A stretch of 64,000 bases of DNA. Source: Alcaligenes faecalis. Lineage in GTDB: Bacteria > Pseudomonadota > Gammaproteobacteria > Burkholderiales > Burkholderiaceae_B. The notes below the pieces were generated by a model, which did not search any database, had not been told where the DNA came from, and worked only from the letters and a program-made list of their open reading frames with translations. The position numbers and the translations under genes were made by a program. The DNA lies in NCBI RefSeq assembly GCF_005311025.1, contig NZ_CP031747.1, positions 3,819,870-3,883,869 on the forward strand. Reading direction: 5' to 3'. Of the stretch, positions 40,859-49,302 are shown piece after piece. Within the stretch, counting starts at the first letter, position 1. The number at the start of each line of letters is the position of its first letter.

Positions 40859-42631
40859 TTAGCGCCGGGCATCCAGCATCACTTCGCCGCTCGCATCCAG
40901 GGAGCGTTTGATGGCGGAGTATTTTTCCAGCACAGCAGACTTATAGACTACACCAATCAGACGACCCGAGCCGTCACCATTCAATACGGGCAGACGCTCT
41001 CCAGCAAAGCTCACAAAGTGTTCCTGAGCCTCGTCCAGACTCATGTTCGGGTAGAGCGTCTTGACGAAATCCATGCGCAGAATATCGCCCACCACACGCT
41101 CCTGGGCAGCGTTGTCGTCCAACAACATTCGAGTCAGGTCAGGCTGAGCAATCACACCTTGATAAACCTGCTCCTCGTTCACCACATACAAATAGCGCAC
41201 GGGGTAGTCCAGAAACATCTGCAAGGCATCGCGCATTTGAGTAGTGGTGCTGACGACGGTATCAGCTGGACGTACCAGCTCGGCCAAGGTGGTGTGACGC
41301 AACTTGTGGCGCAGCAAGGCATCGCGCTCGCGCACCAGGGTGACTTCATACATGGCGACCTCGGCCACACCACGGGACACAAAATAAGCCATGACACAGG
41401 CCACAATCAAGGGCAGCACCAACTGATAGCTCAATGTCATTTCAAACAACATCAGTATGGCCATGAAGGGAGCGCTGGTGGCGGCCCCCAGAAACGCGCC
41501 CATGCCCACCAGGGTGAACAAGTACAACGGTAAATCCAGACCCGGCAAGATCAGCAAAGTCAGTTGACCAAACAAGGTGCCAAAGGCCGCGCCCACAAAG
41601 ATGGCGGGGGTAAACACACCGCCGACAGCGCCCGAACCAACTGTCAGCCCTGTGGCCAGAACCTTGAACGCCAGGATAAGCAGCACGCTGTACCAGGCCC
41701 AGTCGCTGTGCAGCATGGAGGACACTACGCTAAAGCCATTACCGGCCACGCGCGGCATGACAATCAGCAAAAGTCCCAGCAGCAAACCACCCAAAGCCAA
41801 GCGCAAAGGCAAACCCAGGCCAGTACGCTTGAACAGGGTACGGAACAGATTCAACAACTTCAGGAAAGCGGGTGCAGCCAGACCAATCAGCACCCCCAGG
41901 ACCAGAAAGGGCAAGATGTCCCAACCTGCAACGGCCTGAACGTTCGTCATTTCGTAAGGGGCGTGATAACCACCCAGCATACGCATGGTCAGGTGAGCAC
42001 TGACAGCCGCCATCAACAGGGGGCCAAAGCTGCTCATGGTCATGGTGCCCAGCACAATCTCGGCCACAAACACGGCACCGGCGATCGGAGCGCCATAAGC
42101 GGCAGCTACACCGGCTGCGGCACCACAGGCCACCAGCAGGCGCAGACGGGCTTCACCAAACAAGGTGAAACGGCCAATCGCGGAAGCGGACAAGGAGGCC
42201 AGATGCACCATCGCCCCTTCGCGGCCAATCGAACCACCCGAGGCCACCGTCATCAAGGACGACAAGGATCGCAGCAGCCCCTGGCGAATGGACAAGCGGC
42301 CATCGCCAATGGCCACAGCTTCCATATAGTCAGAATTGCTTCCCGACGGCAGACGCCCTGCCAGCCATAGCAGGATACCGGCACACAAACCGCCCAAGGT
42401 GGGAAACAGGAGGCGCATGTACCAGGGCAGACTTTCCGTGACTGCGACGATCCCCCCGTGCTGACCCGTGACAACTTGCTGCACAAAGCGCATGCCCTGA
42501 TGAAAGGCCAAAGTCGCCAAGGCACCCAAAATACCAGCCAAGACCGCCCAGGCCAGCATGGCGGGCATATCAGACAACCACTTGAAACCCTGCAGACGCT
42601 TGCGCATCGACAGCACGGAATGGGCAATCAT
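40859..42631 (-). CDS. ClC-family chloride channel/transporter with C-terminal CBS pair
   Basis: Membrane anion protein. The first 445 residues or so hold the ClC helices; the selectivity-filter loops are GSNSDYM (98-104), GREGAMV (136-142, with gating Glu138) and GGVFTPAIFVG. Two CBS domains follow (about 455-590), linking activity to adenine nucleotides or another ligand. Aligned by eye with E. coli ClcA, the internal proton glutamate E203 is Ile192 (VAEIVLG) while the preceding Glu is kept. That pattern is typical of channel-type ClC proteins rather than 2Cl-/H+ exchangers. It starts 8 bases after the cydB-like stop; ATG 42607 is an alternative start. Confidence 0.88.
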   Translation of the reverse strand: MIAHSVLSMRKRLQGFKWLSDMPAMLAWAVLAGILGALATLAFHQGMRFVQQVVTGQHGGIVAVTESLPWYMRLLFPTLGGLCAGILLWLAGRLPSGSNSDYMEAVAIGDGRLSIRQGLLRSLSSLMTVASGGSIGREGAMVHLASLSASAIGRFTLFGEARLRLLVACGAAAGVAAAYGAPIAGAVFVAEIVLGTMTMSSFGPLLMAAVSAHLTMRMLGGYHAPYEMTNVQAVAGWDILPFLVLGVLIGLAAPAFLKLLNLFRTLFKRTGLGLPLRLALGGLLLGLLLIVMPRVAGNGFSVVSSMLHSDWAWYSVLLILAFKVLATGLTVGSGAVGGVFTPAIFVGAAFGTLFGQLTLLILPGLDLPLYLFTLVGMGAFLGAATSAPFMAILMLFEMTLSYQLVLPLIVACVMAYFVSRGVAEVAMYEVTLVRERDALLRHKLRHTTLAELVRPADTVVSTTTQMRDALQMFLDYPVRYLYVVNEEQVYQGVIAQPDLTRMLLDDNAAQERVVGDILRMDFVKTLYPNMSLDEAQEHFVSFAGERLPVLNGDGSGRLIGVVYKSAVLEKYSAIKRSLDASGEVMLDARR

Positions 42632-42639
42632 AAAAAAGG

Positions 42640-43689
42640 TCAGCCTTTAAAGCTGGGCGGCAAAGGTGGGCGGGACAATCCAAACATGCGCCAGTACACC
42701 CACACGTTGAAAATCAGCACGATGGGCAAGGTAATCACAATCGCCGACAGGATCAGGCTCAGGGCTGGCACCCCGGCAGCGGCGTCCCAGATCGTCATCT
42801 CGTCCAGGATCAGATAGGGGAAGAAGCTGAACGCCAGCCCGGCCATGATGGACACCATCACGAACAGGGTCAGCAAAAAGGGCAAGGTCGTGGTGCGATA
42901 GCTGCTGTTGATCATGCGCTGCAGGCTCATTTCAATCGACACAAAGCAGCTGAGAATCAAGGCCCACAGGAACAAGACCAAGCCCCAATACGGCCCGTCG
43001 CTCCATTTAAGCAGCACGCCGGCATTCACAAAGGCCAACACGACGGACACACCCACGGCACCGGCCGCAAACCAGCGTACCGAACGACGGCCCCAATTGA
43101 CTGCTCGGGCACGCAGCTCGCCTGCTTCACGCATGATGAGCCAGCTAGCACCTAGCAAGCAGTACGCGGCAATAGCGCAAAAGCCCATGAAGACAGAGAA
43201 CCAGATATAACCGGCATCGCTCTGAAAGCCCACTACGACCTGCGCCAGCAACACACCATGGGAGAACGCCGTCAACCAGGACCCCAGGGCAAAACCCATT
43301 TGCCAGCGGGACTGACGCTCTACCGGCGCGCGCAGTCGGAATTCGAAAGAGACGGAACGGGCAAAAACGCCCACGCCCAGCGCACATAACGGTCCGTACA
43401 GGCCGCCCATCACCGCCCCCCAGGCTTTGGGGAAAGCGCAGACAAACAAACCCAGGCCAAGAAACAGCCAGAACTCGTTGGCATCGCGCCAGGGGCTCAG
43501 CAATGACAGCATGCGGGGACGCAAGGAGTCCGGTGCCAGCAAGGACAGACAGCCCACGCCAATATCGAAGCCGTCCAGAACCGTCCCGGCCACAATAATC
43601 AAAAAGAACAGGGCCAGAAACGCCAGCGGCATCCAAAACGCCGGATCATGGGCGCCCAGGCCCAACGCATTTGCAAAAGAGTCAATCAT
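42640..43689 (-). CDS. Cytochrome bd oxidase subunit II-like protein (CydB family)
   Basis: Integral membrane partner of the CydA-like protein. The ATG at 43689 overlaps the upstream stop (ATGA), giving 349 residues with eight or nine membrane helices. CydB signatures are clear: GTVLDGFDIGVGCLSLL (about 36-52) near the first helix and TIWDAAAGVPALSLIL plus FNVWVYWRMFG near the C-terminus, as in E. coli CydB (WDATSSQ..., CYWKMFG). The call to the family is firm. Because its partner has lost the haem ligands, terminal oxidase activity is doubtful, so I avoid the symbol. Confidence 0.85.
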   Translation of the reverse strand: MIDSFANALGLGAHDPAFWMPLAFLALFFLIIVAGTVLDGFDIGVGCLSLLAPDSLRPRMLSLLSPWRDANEFWLFLGLGLFVCAFPKAWGAVMGGLYGPLCALGVGVFARSVSFEFRLRAPVERQSRWQMGFALGSWLTAFSHGVLLAQVVVGFQSDAGYIWFSVFMGFCAIAAYCLLGASWLIMREAGELRARAVNWGRRSVRWFAAGAVGVSVVLAFVNAGVLLKWSDGPYWGLVLFLWALILSCFVSIEMSLQRMINSSYRTTTLPFLLTLFVMVSIMAGLAFSFFPYLILDEMTIWDAAAGVPALSLILSAIVITLPIVLIFNVWVYWRMFGLSRPPLPPSFKG

Positions 43690-45026
43690 GCCCGCCCCCG
43701 ATGACGCGCGATCGGTACCACACCAAAACGAACGGCATGTCGCAACTTCTGGAAAAAACCAATCATGCACAAGATGTAGACCAGGCCGTAACTCAGCAAA
43801 CCCAGCCCGACGGTAAAGACGCTCTCGGTGCTTTGCACTTGCACGGCCTGAATATCGTTACCGACCAGATAAGGCAAAAAGCCCAACAAGACGTAGGCTG
43901 CGCCACCCAGCAACATGATCCAGCCCAACACCGAGGCGACCACCATGAGCTGACGTTCTCTATAAGAAAGAGAGTGCGGGTCCAGGCCATAACGGCGAGT
44001 GCGCAACAAGACCCACAGCAGCAGGAACAGCATCAAGGCTCCTGCCAGCACGGCTACACGGAAGGACCAGAAGGTCAGGGTGACGGGCGGCATGGCGTCG
44101 GAAAACTGATCCAGACCCATCAAAATGCCACTGTCATTACGCCCCAACCAGCGTCCACCTGCATGAGACCAGCGCAGCACACCCAGAACACTGTCCTGCA
44201 TGGCGGAGGGCGCCGCCACCAGAATCAAATCAGGCTGCGAGCCGCTTTCCCAGTACGCCGCCGCAGCCGCTGCCTTGGCAGGCTGATGCTCCGCAGTCAT
44301 GAAACCATTGCCTATCACAGCGAGGATCAGGGCCAGCCAAGCCACCCCGCCCAGAAACAAGGCACTGCGAAAGGCCAGACGCTCCTGGTCGGTAACCGGC
44401 TTTTGCATGGTCTGGGCGCAGGTTACACCCAACATGAAAAAGGCCACCGTCAGCAAACTGCCTGCAAACAAAAGACCGGCATACCAGGGCAAGGCGGGCG
44501 TGCTGAGCACATCCAGCCATTCCATCACCACATAATGGCCTTCAATCACATCGACACCCGTTGGCACCTGCATCCAGGCCACAATCGCCACCAGCCAGAA
44601 CGCCGTGACGGTAACGCCCAAAGCCACCATCAGCACCACCACGGTATGAACCAGATTGGACAGCATGCGCTGGGCAAACAGCATCACACCCAAAAAGCAG
44701 GATTTGAAAATGAACAAGGACAGCATGGAGGCGGCCAGCATGGGACCGATAACATCACCCACCTGCTCCATCAGGCCCGGCCAGACACTGCCAAACTGAA
44801 GCAGCACGGGCATGGACGCCGCAAAGCTTAAAATAAACGCCAGCGCAAACAGACGCACCCAAAAACGGTACGCCCCCATCCAGGCCGCGGCCTTGTTGCC
44901 AAAGGTTCTGATCTTGAAATACAGCAACACCCAGGCCAGTCCCAGCTCCAGGGCCAGAAACAGCAGCATGAAGCCCAGGCTAAGGAAAAACTGGGCATGA
45001 GACAGAGAAAGGGCGGAGTGCGTCAT
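43686..45026 (-). CDS. Divergent cytochrome bd subunit I homologue (CydA-like) lacking all haem ligands
   Basis: 446 residues, about nine membrane helices, short Q-loop. Family membership is shown by collinear matches to E. coli CydA: LSLSHAQFFLSL, LQFGSVWPGLMEQVGDVIGP, KSCFLGVMLF, VAWMQVPTGV, FFMLGVT, and FWSFRVAVLAGAL near 319-331. Yet, by eye alignment, the ligands are replaced: H19 (b595) by Met20, H186 (b558) by Leu185 with no His in 165-246, M393 (b558) by Ala325. E99 becomes Ser100, E107 Lys108, E257 Ala. R391 (Arg323) and perhaps K252 (Lys251) remain. The frame is intact and coupled to cydB-like. Probably not an oxidase; function unknown. Confidence 0.8.
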   Translation of the reverse strand: MTHSALSLSHAQFFLSLGFMLLFLALELGLAWVLLYFKIRTFGNKAAAWMGAYRFWVRLFALAFILSFAASMPVLLQFGSVWPGLMEQVGDVIGPMLAASMLSLFIFKSCFLGVMLFAQRMLSNLVHTVVVLMVALGVTVTAFWLVAIVAWMQVPTGVDVIEGHYVVMEWLDVLSTPALPWYAGLLFAGSLLTVAFFMLGVTCAQTMQKPVTDQERLAFRSALFLGGVAWLALILAVIGNGFMTAEHQPAKAAAAAAYWESGSQPDLILVAAPSAMQDSVLGVLRWSHAGGRWLGRNDSGILMGLDQFSDAMPPVTLTFWSFRVAVLAGALMLFLLLWVLLRTRRYGLDPHSLSYRERQLMVVASVLGWIMLLGGAAYVLLGFLPYLVGNDIQAVQVQSTESVFTVGLGLLSYGLVYILCMIGFFQKLRHAVRFGVVPIARHRGRA

Positions 45027-45111
45027 AATGAGCGCTAGTGTAGGGTGAATTGGCCTGCAAACGCCACCATACTACCCCAAGTTCTTCCCTGATTTTTTAG
45101 AACCCGTTCAT

Positions 45112-45125
45112 GGGGTAAATACCCC
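45112..45125. promoter_or_regulatory. Perfect 14-bp palindrome between the cydA-like gene and glnS
   Basis: GGGGTAAATACCCC (6-bp arms, 2-base centre) lies in the 161-base divergent region. A lone half-site, TACCCC, is at 45073-45078. Could be an operator for either gene; no known regulator consensus is recognised. Confidence 0.35.
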
Positions 45126-45187
45126 TCTAAAACAAGAACGTGGCAAAATGGCCGATTAGTCTGTCGGCTTCTTTATTTCAAACGTGT

Positions 45188-46945
45188 ATGACCTCTGACA
45201 CCACTCCCGCTCCCGTATCTAATTTTCTGCGCACGATCATCGACCAGGATCTGAGCGCTGGCCGTTACGCACAAAAATCCTGGGCCGGTCAGCCAGGCCC
45301 GGCCAGTACCCAGGAAGGGGCGGCTGTTGATGCCGCGCGTATCCGTACGCGCTTTCCCCCCGAGCCCAACGGCTATCTGCACATTGGGCACGCTAAAAGT
45401 ATCTGTTTGAACTTCGGACTGGCCAGCGACTACCAAGGTGCCTGCCACCTGCGCTTTGACGACACCAATCCTGAAAAAGAAGAACAGGAGTACGTGGACG
45501 CCATTATCGACATGGTGAAATGGCTGGGCTTTGACTGGACCTTCAATAAAGAAGAGAACCTGTACTTTGCCAGCGACTACTTCGACTATATGTACCAGTT
45601 CGCCGAAGCCCTGGTGAACGCGGGCCATGCCTACGTTGACGAGCAAAGCGCCGAAGAAATGCGTGCCAACCGTGGCACCCTGACTGAAAAAGGCGTGAAC
45701 TCGCCCTGGCGCGACCGCCCTGCCCAGGAGTCCATCAAGCTGCTGCGCGAAATGCGCGACGGCAAGCACCCCGATGGCAGCATGGCCCTGCGCGCCAAGA
45801 TCGATATGGGCTCGCCCAATATCAATATGCGCGACCCGGTCATGTACCGTATCCGCCATGCCGAACACCATCGCACAGGCGACAAATGGTGTATCTACCC
45901 CATGTACAGCTGGGCGCACCCTGTGGAAGACGCGCTCGAGCGCATCACCCACAGTCTGTGTACCCTGGAATTTGAAGACCAGCGTCCCTTCTATAACTGG
46001 ATTCTGGAACGCCTGGTCGAACTGGGTCAGTTGTCCGACCCGCTGCCCAAGCAGTACGAGTTCTCGCGTCTGAACCTGTCCTACGTGGTCACCAGCAAGC
46101 GCAAGTTGCGCCAGCTGGTTCAGGAAAATCACGTATCGGGCTGGGACGATCCGCGCATGCCTACCCTGGCCGGTTTGCGCCGCCGTGGTTACAGCGCCGG
46201 TGCCATCCGCCTGTTCACCGACCGCCTGGGTGTGTCCAAGGCAGCCCAACATGTGGACTACAGCCTGCTGGAACAAGCCCTGCGCGATGATCTGGACCCG
46301 GTGGCTGACCGTAGCGTTGCCATTCTGGACCCGATCGAACTGATCATTACCAATTACCCGGAAGGCCAAAGCGAGCTGTGTCACGCACCGCGCAATCCGC
46401 ACAATCCGGAAGCCGGCCAACGCGAGTTCCCCTTCTCCGGGCGCCTGTACATTGAACGCGAGGACTTCAAGGAAGAGCCGCCTAAAAAGTACTTCCGTCT
46501 GTTCCCCGGCAATACCGTGCGTCTGAAGTACGGCTATGTCGTGCGTTGCACCGGCTGCGTCAAGGACGAGCAAGGCAATGTCACCCAGGTTTTGGCGGAA
46601 TACCTGCCCGACACCAAGAGCGGCACGCCCGGCGCGGACTCGGTCAAGGTCAAGGGCAATATCACCTGGATCAGCGCCGAGCACGCGATTGCCGCCGAGA
46701 TTCGTCTGTACGACCGTCTCTTTGCCCACCCTCAGCCTGATGCAGCCGACCAGGACTTCCTGGAGCACATCAACCCGAACTCGCTGCGCGTGATTCAGGG
46801 GTGGCTGGAACCCGGCACCAAGGCTACGCCCGATGCCCGCTGGCAGTTTGAACGCCTGGGCTACTTTGTGGCGGACCGTGTAGACTCCACGCCAGAAAAA
46901 CCCGTTCTTAACCGTACTACGACTCTGAAAGACACTTGGGTCTAA
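45188..46945 (+). CDS. glnS: Glutaminyl-tRNA synthetase
   Basis: Class I aminoacyl-tRNA synthetase. The ATG at 45188 gives 585 residues; the frame is open 16 codons further up but those residues do not look like GlnRS. HIGH motif in [15 protein letters not shown] (about 57-71), substrate pocket [19 protein letters not shown], the KMSKS-equivalent [12 protein letters not shown] (about 302), and two C-terminal anticodon-binding beta barrels. minC follows 10 bases downstream, so the two are probably co-transcribed. Confidence 0.97.
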   Translation: MTSDTTPAPVSNFLRTIIDQDLSAGRYAQKSWAGQPGPASTQEGAAVDAARIRTRFPPEPNGYLHIGHAKSICLNFGLASDYQGACHLRFDDTNPEKEEQEYVDAIIDMVKWLGFDWTFNKEENLYFASDYFDYMYQFAEALVNAGHAYVDEQSAEEMRANRGTLTEKGVNSPWRDRPAQESIKLLREMRDGKHPDGSMALRAKIDMGSPNINMRDPVMYRIRHAEHHRTGDKWCIYPMYSWAHPVEDALERITHSLCTLEFEDQRPFYNWILERLVELGQLSDPLPKQYEFSRLNLSYVVTSKRKLRQLVQENHVSGWDDPRMPTLAGLRRRGYSAGAIRLFTDRLGVSKAAQHVDYSLLEQALRDDLDPVADRSVAILDPIELIITNYPEGQSELCHAPRNPHNPEAGQREFPFSGRLYIEREDFKEEPPKKYFRLFPGNTVRLKYGYVVRCTGCVKDEQGNVTQVLAEYLPDTKSGTPGADSVKVKGNITWISAEHAIAAEIRLYDRLFAHPQPDAADQDFLEHINPNSLRVIQGWLEPGTKATPDARWQFERLGYFVADRVDSTPEKPVLNRTTTLKDTWV

Positions 46946-46955
46946 GGCTATTGAC

Positions 46956-47726
46956 GTGAACGATCAGACTCATGCCAAAGGGCCGCAGGCCCTGGATTTC
47001 AAAAGCGCCACGCTGTACGCCGTGCGGGTGGTGCTGCGTTCGGCTGACACGGCCGAGCAGTTAGCCGCTCTGTCTCAACGCATGAAAGACGCTGGCTCCT
47101 TCTTTGAGGACGAACCCGTCGTCATTGATGCCAGCGCTATTGATGCGCCGGTGGATTGGGCCACCCTGGTTGCCGCTTTGCGTGAGCACAAGCTGCACCC
47201 GGTGGGTATCATTGCCCACCCTGACCATGCCGATAACGCCATCGACAGCGGCTTGCCGCATGTGGAGTTGTCCAATCCGCCAGCCCGCCCCCAAACCCAG
47301 GCCGCACCGGACAAGGAAGTGCCCGTGTTGTCGCAAGCCGCCCAGCAAGAAGCACCCGCGGCGGTCGCCCCGCCACCGCCCGCTATTGCGCCGGCGGCGC
47401 TCATCATCAACCGTCAGCTGCGTTCCGGCCAGCGCATCTACGCGCGCCACACGGATCTGATCGTGATCGGGGCGGTCAGTCAGGGTGCAGAAGTGGTAGC
47501 CGATGGCAATATCCACGTCTACGGACCACTGCGCGGCAAGGCCATGGCTGGTGCCCGTGGCGATGCAAAAGCACGCATCTTCACCACCGAGCTGGACCCG
47601 GAACTGATTGCCATTGCCGGTGTGTATCGCATTATTGAAACGCGACTGGATGCACAGCTACGCAACAAGCCCGTTGTCGTCACGCTGGAAGAAGATACGC
47701 TCAGATTTGATCCTCTGAGCTCCTAG
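46956..47726 (+). CDS. minC: Septum site-determining protein MinC
   Basis: Inhibitor of FtsZ assembly that acts with MinD away from mid-cell. It starts with GTG at 46956. The 256 residues contain the N-terminal FtsZ-antagonist domain (about 14-110), a Pro/Ala-rich linker ([12 protein letters not shown]), and the C-terminal beta-helix (about 150-256) with [20 protein letters not shown] and [17 protein letters not shown], the MinD-binding face. It lies behind glnS and is separated from minD by a terminator and 223 bases. Confidence 0.94.
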   Translation: MNDQTHAKGPQALDFKSATLYAVRVVLRSADTAEQLAALSQRMKDAGSFFEDEPVVIDASAIDAPVDWATLVAALREHKLHPVGIIAHPDHADNAIDSGLPHVELSNPPARPQTQAAPDKEVPVLSQAAQQEAPAAVAPPPPAIAPAALIINRQLRSGQRIYARHTDLIVIGAVSQGAEVVADGNIHVYGPLRGKAMAGARGDAKARIFTTELDPELIAIAGVYRIIETRLDAQLRNKPVVVTLEEDTLRFDPLSS

Positions 47727-47735
47727 CAGTACAAG

Positions 47736-47760
47736 GCGCCGGCTTTTGCCGGCGCTTTTT
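47736..47760 (+). terminator. Intrinsic terminator after minC
   Basis: GCGCCGGC / GCCGGCGC, an 8-bp stem with a TTTT loop and a following T-run, 10 bases after the minC stop. Confidence 0.9.
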
Positions 47761-47766
47761 ATAGAG

Positions 47767-47807
47767 GCTTGCACTGAGAGCCCGCATGAGAGCAAGCAAG
47801 TGCAAGC
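47767..47807. repeat. 9-bp inverted repeat between minC and minD
   Basis: GCTTGCACT at 47767-47775 pairs exactly with AGTGCAAGC at 47799-47807, with 23 bases between, rich in GCAAG. It lies beyond the minC terminator and upstream of minD, where it could form a hairpin or a protein site. Confidence 0.35.
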
Positions 47808-47949
47808 GCAACCGTGTAAGCTGACACGGAACAAAGCAATTGATATGTTTTGTTTCTAAGCAGTAGGCTAAGTGGCAGAACGGATGTCAAAATTAGGCCC
47901 GTTATGCTTTACGATTATGTGACTTGAAAAACAAAGGAATCCGATTGTC

Positions 47950-48765
47950 ATGGCGCGTATAGTTGTAGTGACCTCCGGCAAGGGTGGCGTGGGCAAAACC
48001 ACCACCAGTGCCAGTTTTGCATCTGGTCTTGCGATGCGCGGTCACAAGACCGTGGTCATCGACTTTGACGTCGGCTTGCGCAACCTGGACTTGATCATGG
48101 GTTGCGAGCGACGCGTGGTGTATGACTTCGTCAACGTGATCCAGGGCGAAGCCACATTGAACCAGGCCCTGATCCGTGACAAGCAGCTGGAAAATCTATT
48201 CATCCTGCCCGCTTCCCAGACGCGTGACAAAGACGCGCTGACCCGCGAAGGTGTGGAAAAAGTACTGGAAGAGCTCAAGGGCATGGGTTTTGAATACATT
48301 GTGTGCGACTCGCCCGCAGGTATCGAAACCGGCGCCTTGATGGCCTCCTACTTCGCAGATGATGCGCTGGTTGTGACCAACCCCGAAGTGTCCTCGGTTC
48401 GTGACTCGGACCGCATCCTGGGCATTCTGGCCGCCAAATCGCGACGTGGTGAACAGGGCAAAGAGCCCATCAAAGAATATTTGTTGTTGACCCGTTATAG
48501 CCCCAAACGCGTGTCGGACGGCGAGATGCTGTCCTTGCAAGACGTTGAAGATATCTTGCGCATCAAGCTGATTGGTGTCACCCCCGAGTCGGAAACCGTG
48601 CTGCAAGCATCCAACCAAGGAGTACCCGTTATCCATATCAAGGAAAGTGATGTGTCCCAGGCCTATCAGGACATCGTAGATCGTTACCTGGGTGGCGAAA
48701 AACCATTGCGTTTTGTGGATTACGAAAAGCCAGGTCTGTTCAAGCGCCTGTTCGGAGGAAAGTAA
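47950..48765 (+). CDS. minD: Septum site-determining ATPase MinD
   Basis: Membrane-cycling ATPase that recruits MinC and is released by MinE. The 271 residues (E. coli 270) show the deviant Walker [20 protein letters not shown] (about 10-28), [19 protein letters not shown], the switch region [12 protein letters not shown] (about 118), and a C-terminal amphipathic membrane helix, LFKRLFGGK. The AAAGGA upstream is a fair ribosome site. It is the first gene of a minD-minE unit with its own promoter region. Confidence 0.97.
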   Translation: MARIVVVTSGKGGVGKTTTSASFASGLAMRGHKTVVIDFDVGLRNLDLIMGCERRVVYDFVNVIQGEATLNQALIRDKQLENLFILPASQTRDKDALTREGVEKVLEELKGMGFEYIVCDSPAGIETGALMASYFADDALVVTNPEVSSVRDSDRILGILAAKSRRGEQGKEPIKEYLLLTRYSPKRVSDGEMLSLQDVEDILRIKLIGVTPESETVLQASNQGVPVIHIKESDVSQAYQDIVDRYLGGEKPLRFVDYEKPGLFKRLFGGK

Positions 48766-48766
48766 T

Positions 48767-49045
48767 ATGTCTTTCCTGTCCTTCCTGCTCGGTCACAAGA
48801 AAACGTCGGCAACAGTTGCCAAGGACCGTCTGCAACTGATCCTTATTAACGAACGTGGCCAAGGGGGTGTTGCCCCGGACTACTTGCCCCGCTTGCAAAA
48901 AGAGCTGGTCGAAGTGATCTCGCGCTACGTGAAGATTAATCCCGATGACATCAAGGTGAACCTTGATCGCCAGGACTCGCTGGAAGTGCTGGAAGTCAAA
49001 ATCGAAATGCCGCAAATTGATGCCAGCACGCTGGAAAACAAGTAA
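48767..49045 (+). CDS. minE: Cell division topological factor MinE
   Basis: Stimulates MinD ATPase and drives pole-to-pole or rotating patterns. The start at ATG 48767 follows a good GGAGG, one base after the minD stop; the 92 residues comprise a membrane-binding N-terminus MSFLSFLLG, the MinD-activating helix [15 protein letters not shown] (about 16-30) and the dimer domain ending KIEMPQIDA. All features are typical. Confidence 0.97.
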   Translation: MSFLSFLLGHKKTSATVAKDRLQLILINERGQGGVAPDYLPRLQKELVEVISRYVKINPDDIKVNLDRQDSLEVLEVKIEMPQIDASTLENK

Positions 49046-49076
49046 AGCGTCGCTGACAGAAAAACTTTGCTGCTTG

Positions 49077-49106
49077 AAATGGCCATCCCTTGCGGATGGC
49101 CATTTT
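49077..49106 (+). terminator. Intrinsic terminator after minE
   Basis: AAATGGCCATCC / GGATGGCCATTT stem with a short loop, ending in TTTT, about 30 bases after the minE stop. Confidence 0.85.
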
Positions 49107-49189
49107 CATGGCTGCTCCCTATACCAAAAGCGAGCCGCAAAACACCTGCAACGAGCAGCGCAATGCGGCTAGGCGGCTAATAGATCAGG

Positions 49190-49258
49190 TACAATTTTCC
49201 CTTGGTAATCGGCCCGTTCCGATTTTTCTTCGCGCCAGAGATGGCAAGTAGTGCCATC
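49190..49258 (+). promoter_or_regulatory. Structured leader of the Rieske oxygenase gene
   Basis: A TACAAT hexamer (49190-49195) may be the -10 of the following gene. Downstream are two hairpins: AATCGG/CCGATT (49207-49212, 49219-49224) followed by TTTTCTT, like a weak terminator, and GATGGCA/TGCCATC (49240-49246, 49252-49258). The ribosome site comes about 35 bases later. It could be an attenuator or simply a leader; no known riboswitch class is recognised. Confidence 0.35.
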
Positions 49259-49302
49259 GATGTCCCCTGAGGCCTGGCTTATTGACCCATGCGGAGGGAA
49301 TC

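Noticed and set aside
43686-45026. cydA-like gene as a decaying pseudogene
   Set aside because: The frame is complete, hydrophobic helices and many CydA motifs are intact, and it is translationally coupled to cydB-like. Loss is confined to functional residues, which suggests altered function rather than decay.
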